From Halorubrum sp. 2020YC2 (GTDB taxonomy: Archaea; Halobacteriota; Halobacteria; Halobacteriales; Haloferacaceae), in assembly GCF_018623055.1 (NCBI RefSeq), contig NZ_CP076019.1:1178001-1242000 (forward strand): a stretch of 64,000 nucleotides of DNA. Direction: 5' to 3'. Below are positions 51,994-59,583 of this stretch, in pieces (positions within the stretch are counted from its first letter, which is position 1; each line of letters opens with the position of its first letter). A program made the position numbers and the translations under genes. Under the pieces are notes generated by a model. That model did not search any database, was not told where the DNA came from, and saw nothing but the letters and a program-made list of their open reading frames with translations.

Positions 51994-52370
51994 CGGTGGC
52001 GCGTGCCTGCGAGGCCCCCCGCGGCCGAGCCGCGAGGGACCGAAGGTCCCTCTGGAAGCCGGCGCTTCGCGCCGGCGACAGCACGCGCGAGGGACGCGGC
52101 GACCGGAGCAACGCGGAGGGAGCCGCGAGGCTGGGGAGGCGTGAGGTGCGGTTGCGGTGCGGTCGGGTGGGATTCAAAGGGGCAGTCGCGAGGGCGAAGC
52201 ACACCGACGTAAGCACCGCAGCGAGTGAGCGGAGCGAACGAGCGAGGAGCGCAACGAGGTGCGCGAGCCGTCGCGGCTGGGGCTTTGGAGGCCTTCACCG
52301 CCGATCCGCGATCAACTGTTTATAACCGAGCGGCTGAGGCTTTGGATATCTTCGTCGTCGCAGCGATGGC
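51994..52370 (+). repeat. Dispersed structured intergenic element, copy E
   Basis: Blocks: GGTGGCGCGTGCC (51995), P1 closing GCACGCGC after an inserted two-hairpin cassette, GAGGCTGGGGAGGCGTGAGG, GATTCAAAGGGGCAGTCGCG, the GCAGCGAGTGAGCGGAGCGA block, CGCGGCTGGGGCTTTGGAGG, and a second tail unit GCGGCTGAGGCTTTGGATAT. The TATA-like TTTTAAATA (51973-51981) overlaps the mvaD stop. The second unit is preceded by TGTTTATAACCGA. The 3' end runs up to the photolyase gene's end on the other strand. Confidence 0.8.
52034..52079 (-). repeat. Two-hairpin cassette inside copy E
   Basis: On the minus strand GTC, then GCCGGCGC-GAA-GCGCCGGC (52058-52076), TTCCAG, then AGGGACC-TTC-GGTCCCT (52035-52051). The layout (GTC-hairpin-TnCC-hairpin) equals the cassettes in A and B, but it lies in the P1 loop and its hairpin 2 stem is different. 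Confidence 0.6.
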
Positions 52371-52412
52371 GTCCATCAGCACCCAAACGACAACACACCA
52401 CTCAGATTTCAC

Positions 52413-53959
52413 TTATTCGTCCGGATCTTCGCCGCGCGCTCGCTTGTACATCGCCAGCGCCGCCTCGCGCCGTTCCGAGTGGTCGACGATCGGCGACGGG
52501 TACTCCGGCGCCGCGTTCGCCCGCTGGGTGGGCAAGACCTCGTGCCACTCGTGGATCAGGTCGGCGTCGACTCCCCGAAGCTCGGGGACGTATTTCTTAA
52601 TATACTCCGCGTCGGGGTCGTAGCGCTCCCCCTGCGTCATCGGGTTGAAGATGCGGAAGTACGGCTGCGCGTCGGTCCCGGTCGAGGCCGCCCACTGCCA
52701 CCCGCCGTTGTCGTTGGCGGTGTCGTGGTCGGCCAGGTGCTTCCGGAAGTGGTCGTAGCCGTGGCGCCAGTCCGCGAGCAGGTCCTTCGTGAGGAAGGAG
52801 GCGACGATCATCCGCACGCGGTTGTGCATGAACGCCTCCTCGCGTAACTGTCGCATTCCGGCGTCGACGATGGGGTAGCCCGTCTCGCCGCGCTTCCACG
52901 CGGCTATCTCTTCGGGGTCGTCGCGCCACTCGATCCCCTCCTCGTACGCCTTGTAGTTCTCCGTCACCACCTCGGGGTTGTGAAAGAGCACCTGCGTGTA
53001 GAACTCCCGCCACGCCAGCTGCTGTTGGAACTCCTCGACCTGCTCCGGGGCGTCGTCGGGCCGCGTCTCGGACTCGGCCTCGGCCATCGCCTCCCTCGTC
53101 GCCGCGTACGCCTCTCGGACGCCGATCTCGCCGTACTTCAGGAAGGCCGAGAGCCGCGAGGTCGCCTCCTCGGCGGGGAAGTCGCGCTCGGCCTCGTAGG
53201 CGAACACCGCCTCGTCGAGGAACTCGTCGAGGCGCTCGCGGGCGGCGGCGGTCCCCGCGGGACCGACCGCCGCGTCCGGCTCCGCGAAGCCGAGGTCGGC
53301 CGGCGTCGGCAGGTCGCCGGCCGCGACGTCGACCGCCGGGGAGTCCGCCGCGGCGACGCGCTCGCCGCCGTCAGCGGCCGTCCCGTCCGTCTCGTCGGCC
53401 GCCGCGACCGCGTCGGCGGCGCTCGCGAGCCGGTCCGCGCCGACGAGCCCCTCGCCGGTCGGCGCGGGCACCGGGTCGTCCTTCGCCGGTCGGTCCACTT
53501 CTTCCAGTAGTAGCTGTACACCGAGTAGGGGTCGCCGGCGTTCGTCCGGATCGCGTCGGGGTCGTGGAGGACTGCGTCGTGGTGGGCCTCGCGCGCGACG
53601 TCGACCGCGTCGAGCGCGCGCCGCACGCCCGCGTCCCGCTCTCGGGCCAGCCCGGAGTAGTCGCGGTTCCAGACGACGCGTTCGGCGTCGAGTGCCTCCG
53701 CGAGCCGCGGGAGGACCGCTTCGGGGTCGCCGCGGGCGACGAGCAGGTCGCTCCCGCGCTCGCGGTAGTCGTCGCGGAGCGCGGCGAGTCCGTCGAGCAG
53801 GCGGCGGACCCGCACGTCGCTCGCGTGGTCGAGGATGTCGGGGTCGAAGACGAAGACGGGCGCGGCGGGGCCGCGGTCGGCGTCGGCGGCCCCCGCCGCC
53901 GTCGCGAGGCCGATGTTGTCGGCGGCTCTGAGGTCCCGTCGGTGCCAGAACAGCTCCAT
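52413..53959 (-). pseudogene. phr: Deoxyribodipyrimidine photolyase with a one-base frameshift
   Basis: The N-terminal half (MELFWHRRDLRAADNIGLAT, VFVFDPDILDHASDVRVRRL, VVWNRDYSGLARERDAGVRR, YSVYSYYWKKWTDR) and the C-terminal half (PEQVEEFQQQLAWREFYTQV, WKRGETGYPIVDAGMRQLRE, MHNRVRMIVASFLTKDLLAD, DNGGWQWAASTGTDAQPYFR) are in different frames. The change of frame is near 53485-53492 in a GACCGGCGAAGG stretch: one missing base would restore WTDR-AKDDPVPAPTG, and 1547 bp is one short of a multiple of three. FAD- and antenna-binding regions are otherwise intact. Either a real mutation or a sequencing error. Confidence 0.85.
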
Positions 53960-54028
53960 GGGATCGCCACGGGCGCGTCCACCGTGAAACCACCGGGATC
54001 GCACGTCGAGCACGGCTCGGTGTTCCGG

Positions 54029-54475
54029 TCAGAGTTCGAGCCGCCCCGGAACGCTGACGCGGTCGAGGAGGAAGTAGCCGACCGTGAGCGCGAGGATCAA
54101 GACGCCGAGCGCCGCGGCCGCGAGCAGGGCCTCGTCGCCCGTGCCGTAGTCCTCCAGCCGGAAGCTGATCACCCGCCGGGAGACCGCGATGATCGCGGCG
54201 CTCACGACGATCCGGAGGACGGGCTGGCCGCGCGCGTACGCCACGAGCGTCCGGTGGACCTCGACGAGAATCAAGAGTAGGAGGACGCTGTCGAGCAGCC
54301 CCACGACCTCGACCGGGTCGGTGAAGTCGCCCGCGGCGAGGAGGCGGTACAGCGAGACGAACAGGTCGAACACGCCGATGAGGAACAGGAGGAGCAGGAA
54401 GTACGCCGCGCCGAGGACGAGCCACTCCATCGCCCGGGCCGCGGGATCCGCGGCGTCGTCGAGATCGAACTCCAT
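54029..54475 (-). CDS. PsiE-like membrane protein
   Basis: A 148-residue protein with four predicted helices (VLGAAYFLLLLFLIGVFDLF, LLDSVLLLLILVEVHRTLVA, VLRIVVSAAIIAVSRRVISF, LLAAAALGVLILALTVGYFL). It resembles the phosphate-starvation-inducible PsiE family, whose role is unknown. It lies 52 bp downstream of the helicase gene on the same strand, so the two may be cotranscribed. Confidence 0.65.
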   Translation of the reverse strand: MEFDLDDAADPAARAMEWLVLGAAYFLLLLFLIGVFDLFVSLYRLLAAGDFTDPVEVVGLLDSVLLLLILVEVHRTLVAYARGQPVLRIVVSAAIIAVSRRVISFRLEDYGTGDEALLAAAALGVLILALTVGYFLLDRVSVPGRLEL

Positions 54476-54526
54476 CGACGGACCCGTCGGCGCCCGGCAG
54501 CAAGTGGCTTTGGGTGGGGGGCCGAC

Positions 54527-57007
54527 CTACCGCCCCGCGTCGGCGCCCGTCAGCGACTCCAGCAGGCTGACCGCGGGCGCCTTCGCCAGCGGGTCGTTCC
54601 CGTTGCCGCAGTGGGGCGACTGGACGCAGGCGGGACAGCCGCCCTCGCAGTCGCAGGTGTCGATGAGCCGCGCCGTCCGGGTCATCAGCTCCTCGATGCG
54701 GCCGTGGCCGCGGCGCGTGAGTCCGACACCGCCCGGGTAGCCGTCGTAGACGAACACCGCCGGCCCCTCGGTGTGGGGGTGGTGGGGCGTGGAGATGCCG
54801 CCGACGTCGGCGCGGTCGCACAGCAGGTGGAACGGGAAAAGCGAGATGATCCCGTGTTCGGCGGCGTGGATGCCGCCGTTGAACGCGTACTCGCCGCCCG
54901 GGATCGGTTCGCCGTCGGCGGCGGCGGATTCGCCGTCGGGCACGGCGGCGGTCGAATCGTCGTCGGCCGGGTCGCCGCCGTCGGTCTCGGCGCTCGCCGC
55001 GCCCTCGGCCGCGCCGTCCGCGTCGACCGGGTCGCCCAGACGGCGCATCTCGCGTTCGAGGTCCTCGGGCACCGGGAAGTACAGCGACTTCGTGCGCAGC
55101 GTCGTCTCCGGGAGGTCGAGCGTCGACTCGCCCAGCGACTCCCCGGTGGCGGCGTCCTTCCGCACGAACCCCGTGATCTGCTCGGTCACCGTGACGTCCG
55201 CGAACCGGACCGGCACGTCGGGGCGCGCGGAGAGCGCGCGCTCGTCGAGGTCCTCGTTCACGACGATGTCCTTGTCGGAGCGCACCTGCGTGTAGTAGTC
55301 CGCCCACGACTGCTGGAGCTCCGCGACGTCGCGGTCGAGGTCCAGTTCGACCACCTCGTAGGTGCGGCCCTGCTGGTGGTAGATGGCGCCGGGGTGGGCG
55401 TCCCGGAGCGCGTCCGCGAAGCCGAGCGTCGCGACCGTCTCGCCGCTCGACCGCTCGATCAGCGAGATCTCGCGCTCCTCCGCGGTGCGGAGGTTCACGG
55501 ACTGCTGCGGGCTGGACCCGCCGGCGTGGACCCAGCGCGTGCCCGCCGCGGCCCCGCGCCGGTTCAGGACGCCCTCGTCGGTCAGGTCCGCCACCACGCC
55601 CGGGAAGGAGTCCCCGAAGAAGCGCGCGTCGTCGGGCGCAAGCCAGTTCTCGTCGGCCGCACAGGCGACGTGGCCGGGCATGAGCTGGCCGTTCTCCGGG
55701 TCGCAGATCGCGTCCTCGGGCGGCGCGTCGAAGAAGTCGCCCGGGTTGCGCATCAGGTACTGGTCGAGCTGGTCCTCGCCGCCGACCATCACGACGAGGG
55801 CCGGGTCGTCGCCGCGGCCGGCCCGCCCCGCGCGCTGGTGCGCCGACATCCGCGTGCCGGGGTAGCCGTCGAGGACGACGGCGTCGAGGCCGCCCACGTC
55901 GACGCCGAGTTCGAGGGCGCTCGTCGACCAGACGCCCCGGAGATCGCCGGCGTGGAGGTCCGCCTCTATCTCGCGGCGGCGGTCGTCGGTGAGCGCCGCC
56001 TGATACGCGCCGACCTTCCCGGCGAGGTCGCGCTCGCCCCGCTCGCGGAGGTCGCTCGCGCTGTCGGTCGCGTACTGCTCGGCGGTCTGGCGCGCCCGCG
56101 TGAACGCCAAGGTCTGTTGGCCCGCGGTGACGAGGTCGACGAAGAGTCGCTTCGCGGAGGTGTGGCTCGACTTCCGGCGACCGCTGCCGCGCTCCTGCCA
56201 GTCGTCGTCGTACTCCGGCGGGTTCCACAGCACCCAGTCGCGCGGCCCGCGGCCGGAGGTGTCCTCGTCGACCAGAGCGATCCCGTCCGGGTCGCGGCCG
56301 GTGACGGTCGCGACGTGGTCGACGGGGTTGTTGATCGTCGCGGAACAGCAGATGAACTGGGGAGAGGAGTCGAACCGCTCGCAGGTCCGTGCGAGCCGAC
56401 GTAAGGTCAGCGCGACCTGCGAGCCGAACACGCCGCGGTAGCTGTGCACCTCGTCGATCACCACGTACTCCAGCGACGAGAAGAACCAGTCCCACAGGCG
56501 CCCCGCGTACGGCAACAGCGCGTAGTGGAGCATGTCCGGGTTCGAGAGGAGGACGGTCGGGCGACGGTCGCGCACGTCGCGCTTCTCCGACTGCGAGAGC
56601 CGCCCGGTGTAGGAGTCGACCGAGACCCGGCTGCCGAAGCCGAGGTCGGCCGCCAGCTCCGAGAGCGACTCCTCTTGGTCCGCGATCAGCGCGTTCTGCG
56701 GACCGACGTACAGCGTCCGTCCCCCGCGGTCCATCGCGGCCTCGAAGGCGGGGACGGTGTACGCGAGCGACTTGCCGCTGGCCGTCTCAGTCGCGAGGAC
56801 GACGTCGTCGCCGTCCCGGACCGCCTCGATCGCGTCGGCCTGATGGCGGTAGAGCCGGTCGATCCCGCGCCCCGCGAGCGCGTCCGCGAGCCGCGGTTCG
56901 AGGTCGACGTCCGCGAACTCGGGGTCTCGCGCCGGGATCCGTCGGTGGTCGGCGATCTGTCCCTCGTAGAAGGGGCGGTCCCGCAGCCACTCGATGGCGT
57001 CGTCCAC
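54527..57007 (-). CDS. DEAD/DEAH helicase of the MrfA/Hrq1 type with C-terminal DUF1998
   Basis: An 826-residue SF2 helicase. It has the Q-like/Walker A region VRDGDDVVLATETASGKSLA, Walker B YVVIDEVHSYRGVFGSQV, motif III QFICCSATINNP, motif V ALELGVDVGGLDAVVLDGYP and motif VI SAHQRAGRAGRGDDPALV. The C-terminal DUF1998 region has the four-Cys cluster CDCEGGCPACVQSPHCGNGN. In bacteria MrfA repairs crosslinked DNA with a partner nuclease (MrfB); no such nuclease is adjacent. Start ATG 57007 (MDDAIEWLRDRPFYEG). Confidence 0.9.
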   Translation of the reverse strand: MDDAIEWLRDRPFYEGQIADHRRIPARDPEFADVDLEPRLADALAGRGIDRLYRHQADAIEAVRDGDDVVLATETASGKSLAYTVPAFEAAMDRGGRTLYVGPQNALIADQEESLSELAADLGFGSRVSVDSYTGRLSQSEKRDVRDRRPTVLLSNPDMLHYALLPYAGRLWDWFFSSLEYVVIDEVHSYRGVFGSQVALTLRRLARTCERFDSSPQFICCSATINNPVDHVATVTGRDPDGIALVDEDTSGRGPRDWVLWNPPEYDDDWQERGSGRRKSSHTSAKRLFVDLVTAGQQTLAFTRARQTAEQYATDSASDLRERGERDLAGKVGAYQAALTDDRRREIEADLHAGDLRGVWSTSALELGVDVGGLDAVVLDGYPGTRMSAHQRAGRAGRGDDPALVVMVGGEDQLDQYLMRNPGDFFDAPPEDAICDPENGQLMPGHVACAADENWLAPDDARFFGDSFPGVVADLTDEGVLNRRGAAAGTRWVHAGGSSPQQSVNLRTAEEREISLIERSSGETVATLGFADALRDAHPGAIYHQQGRTYEVVELDLDRDVAELQQSWADYYTQVRSDKDIVVNEDLDERALSARPDVPVRFADVTVTEQITGFVRKDAATGESLGESTLDLPETTLRTKSLYFPVPEDLEREMRRLGDPVDADGAAEGAASAETDGGDPADDDSTAAVPDGESAAADGEPIPGGEYAFNGGIHAAEHGIISLFPFHLLCDRADVGGISTPHHPHTEGPAVFVYDGYPGGVGLTRRGHGRIEELMTRTARLIDTCDCEGGCPACVQSPHCGNGNDPLAKAPAVSLLESLTGADAGR

Positions 57008-57109
57008 GGTTACGGTACTCTGGGGTCGGCGGGGCCTAACGGTTGCGGTGGCGCGGAGGCGACGGCGGGCGCGGGAGCGTCGCGCCGCCCCAGTCGGCGG
57101 CCCTCCGAC

Positions 57110-57775
57110 TCAGTCGTCCGCCGGCGATCGCCCGGCCCCGCCCTCGGCCGGTGTGAGGTCGACCGCCGGCTCCGCCGGCCCCTCGCGGGCCAGCGGCGGC
57201 CAGCGGACCTCGGTCGCGACCGGGTCGTCGAGGTCGAGGCGCATCCGGAGGTCGCCGCGGCGCTCGACGACCTCGAAGCCGACCGTCCCGTAGACGCTCC
57301 TCGCGGCGCGGTTGCCGGTCTCGACGTGGAGTTCGATCCCCTCGCGGCCGGCCGCGTCGGCGTTGGCGACGACGTGCCGGCACAGCTCCGTCCCCACGCC
57401 CCGGTCCTGCGCGTCGGGGTGGACGAAGACCGCGAGCTCGGGGACCGCGGCGTCGGTCGGCGTGTACACCGCGTGGCCGAAAAGCTCGCCGTTCCGCTCC
57501 GCGACGACGTTGTTCCCCTCTGACAGCAATGACCGGATCCACTCGACGCACCGCCGCCGACTCACGGGGGGAAGCCCCTGCGCGCGGTCGGCGCGGTCGA
57601 ACCGCTCGTACATCTCCGCGAGGAACGGCTCGTCGGCGTCGGTCGCTGGCCGGACCGTCCAGCGCGCGCCCTCCTTGTCGACGAACCGCGGGCAGCGCGG
57701 CGGACAGTGCGGCGTCCCCTCGCACTCGGTACCGTCCCAGCCGTCGCAGGCGACGCTCGCGGTGTCGGGGGTCAT
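57110..57775 (-). CDS. GNAT acetyltransferase with Cys-rich N-terminus
   Basis: A 221-residue protein. The first 40 residues carry a Cys-rich segment (VACDGWDGTECEGTPHCPPR, CPRFVDKEG) that may bind zinc. The GNAT core follows: WTVRPATDADEPFLAEMYER, ELAVFVHPDAQDRGVGTELC (acetyl-CoA binding motif), HVVANADAAGREGIELHVET and NRAARSVYGTVGFEVVERRG. The acceptor is unknown. The C-terminal 30 residues are Pro/Glu/Gly-rich. Confidence 0.86.
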   Translation of the reverse strand: MTPDTASVACDGWDGTECEGTPHCPPRCPRFVDKEGARWTVRPATDADEPFLAEMYERFDRADRAQGLPPVSRRRCVEWIRSLLSEGNNVVAERNGELFGHAVYTPTDAAVPELAVFVHPDAQDRGVGTELCRHVVANADAAGREGIELHVETGNRAARSVYGTVGFEVVERRGDLRMRLDLDDPVATEVRWPPLAREGPAEPAVDLTPAEGGAGRSPADD

Positions 57776-57873
57776 GTCTCGACGTTGGCGCCGTGTCGGG
57801 TTATAGAAGGGTGACGACTTTCACAGCGTGGGAACGGGTACCGAGGACCTCGACCGCGGGCGCGCCGCCGCGG

Positions 57874-58662
57874 TCACTCCCGTATCAGTACGATGCCCTC
57901 GCGGAACACCGCGTGGTTCGGGAGGACGTGCTCCTCGCCGTCCGTCTCGATGTGCGTGACGAACAGGTCGACCTCCTGGACGACGCCGCGCTCGCCCGCG
58001 ACCCGCACCTCGTCGCCGATGCCGTACGGCTGTCGGAGGAGGAGGAAGACGCCGGCCGCGGCCGAGGCGACCAGGTCCTTCGTCGCGAGCGCGGCGAACA
58101 GCACGACCGCGAACGCGTACGCCGCGAGCAGCACGATGAGCGCGAGCGTCTGGACGCCCACCTGCCCGAGCGCGATGAGGACGGCGACGTACACCACGCT
58201 GTACTTCACGAGCGTCGGGAGCACGCCGAGTTCGGGGAGCTTGATCCCGCGGAGGCGCTCGGCCACGAGCAGCTCCGTCTTGTCGCCGACGACGACCCCG
58301 ACGATCAGGACGACGGCGGCGACGAACAGCCGCGGGAGGAAGGCGGCGACGCCCGACCAGAACTGTTCGAGGTAGTTCACGTCTGCGACGGTCAGGGCGA
58401 CGATGACGGTGACGGCGACGATGAAGTAGCTCGACAGCTGCGCCAAGATCCGCACCGTCGAGGTGTCGAACTCGCGGGCCGTCCGCTCGAAGGCGGTGCC
58501 CTCGATCACCTCGGGGACGCCGGCCCGGCGGAGCAGCCGGCGGTTGACCACGCCGACGAGGTACGCGAACACGAGCCCGATCGCGAGGACGAAAAGCGCC
58601 AGCCAGAGCCGCTCGGGGACGGTGCGTACGGCCTCGGAGAGCGCTCTCGGGACCGCGGACAT
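57874..58662 (-). CDS. MscS-type mechanosensitive channel
   Basis: A 262-residue channel with membrane helices at about residues 15-40, 80-100, 105-128 and 155-205 and the MscS beta domain (RQPYGIGDEVRVAGERGVVQ, EVDLFVTHIETDGEEHVLPN, HAVFREGIVLIRE). The pore helix region is GVVVGDKTELLVAERLRG-like. It opens on hypo-osmotic shock. The start is 4 bp after the dacZ stop on the same strand, so the gene is in one operon with the c-di-AMP synthase. c-di-AMP regulates osmolyte and ion handling in many microbes, so this pairing points to joint osmotic control. Confidence 0.88.
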   Translation of the reverse strand: MSAVPRALSEAVRTVPERLWLALFVLAIGLVFAYLVGVVNRRLLRRAGVPEVIEGTAFERTAREFDTSTVRILAQLSSYFIVAVTVIVALTVADVNYLEQFWSGVAAFLPRLFVAAVVLIVGVVVGDKTELLVAERLRGIKLPELGVLPTLVKYSVVYVAVLIALGQVGVQTLALIVLLAAYAFAVVLFAALATKDLVASAAAGVFLLLRQPYGIGDEVRVAGERGVVQEVDLFVTHIETDGEEHVLPNHAVFREGIVLIRE

Positions 58663-58665
58663 CTG

Positions 58666-59475
58666 TCAGTACTCCTCCGGATCGATCTCCAAGACGAGTT
58701 CGCCCGCCTTGAACGCCCGGACGAGACCGTCCGACTCGGAGAGCACGATGGAGGTCGAGTTGGTGTCGCGGGTGATCGCGGCGCCGGACATGTGGCGCGC
58801 GCCAAGCCCCTTCGGGATGTCGACCCCCTCGGCGGCGGGTTCGAGGTAGCGGTACGCGGAGACGATCTTCCCGGAGTCGGAGACGACGAACGCGCCGTCC
58901 AGCCGCGAGAACTCCTTGAGCATGACGTTCACGATGGGGTCGCCCACGTGGACGTGGCTCTTCTCGAAGGGGTTGTACGACAGCGGCCGCGACTTGTTCA
59001 TCACCTTCCCCGCGTCGCCGACGACGAACAGCGCGCCCACCGGCTTCCCCTTCTGTCCCTTCTGCCCGAGTTCGATCGCGACCTCGAACACGTCGCGGAT
59101 GACGCTCGGCTCCGCCCGGGAGTTGACGAACAGGTCGTAGATGCCGGTGTGGACCCCCTCGTCGACGGTGACGCGGATCACCGCGTCCGAGCCGCCGTCG
59201 AAGACGGAGGCGACGCAGGCGACCTCGTCGCCCTCGTCGAGGAGGCCCTCGTCCATCGCGCCCTCGATGCCGAACCGGATCCGGTCTTTGACGTTGTCGA
59301 AGGGGAGCGGCAGTTCGACGAACGTCTCGGCGTCGACGTCGTTGTCGGGCGCGACGACGACGACGTCGCCCTCGTCGTCCGCGAATCGCTCGTAGAAGGA
59401 ACTCGTCGGAGAGAACAGCAACGCCGCGTCGACGTCCGCGACGAGGTCCGCCAGGTGGTCGGTGAGCGAGGCCAT
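58666..59475 (-). CDS. dacZ: Diadenylate cyclase DacZ
   Basis: A 269-residue DisA_N-type diadenylate cyclase that makes c-di-AMP from two ATP. The archaeal N-terminal region (MASLTDHLADLVADVDAALL) precedes the catalytic core: FSRLDGAFVVSDSGKIVSAY (DGA motif), GLGARHMSGAAITRDTNSTS (RHxxA motif) and VLSESDGLVRAFKAGELVLE. Length and order match haloarchaeal DacZ; the essential role of this nucleotide in haloarchaea is known. The start ATG at 59475 excludes an upstream extension. Operon with mscS downstream. Confidence 0.92.
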   Translation of the reverse strand: MASLTDHLADLVADVDAALLFSPTSSFYERFADDEGDVVVVAPDNDVDAETFVELPLPFDNVKDRIRFGIEGAMDEGLLDEGDEVACVASVFDGGSDAVIRVTVDEGVHTGIYDLFVNSRAEPSVIRDVFEVAIELGQKGQKGKPVGALFVVGDAGKVMNKSRPLSYNPFEKSHVHVGDPIVNVMLKEFSRLDGAFVVSDSGKIVSAYRYLEPAAEGVDIPKGLGARHMSGAAITRDTNSTSIVLSESDGLVRAFKAGELVLEIDPEEY

Positions 59476-59583
59476 TGGGAGACGTGACTCCCGGCGGGCG
59501 TATAGTCGTTGCGTCGGTGTCATGCGACCGTCTGACACCGGATCGGGATCGACGCGCAGGCCGGTCGAGCGGCGCGAATCGGA

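Noticed and set aside
52413-56495. A 1360-residue minus-strand frame spanning photolyase and helicase
   Set aside because: Only its last part reads as photolyase; the rest is an Arg/Pro-rich shadow of the helicase gene, joined through the photolyase frameshift.
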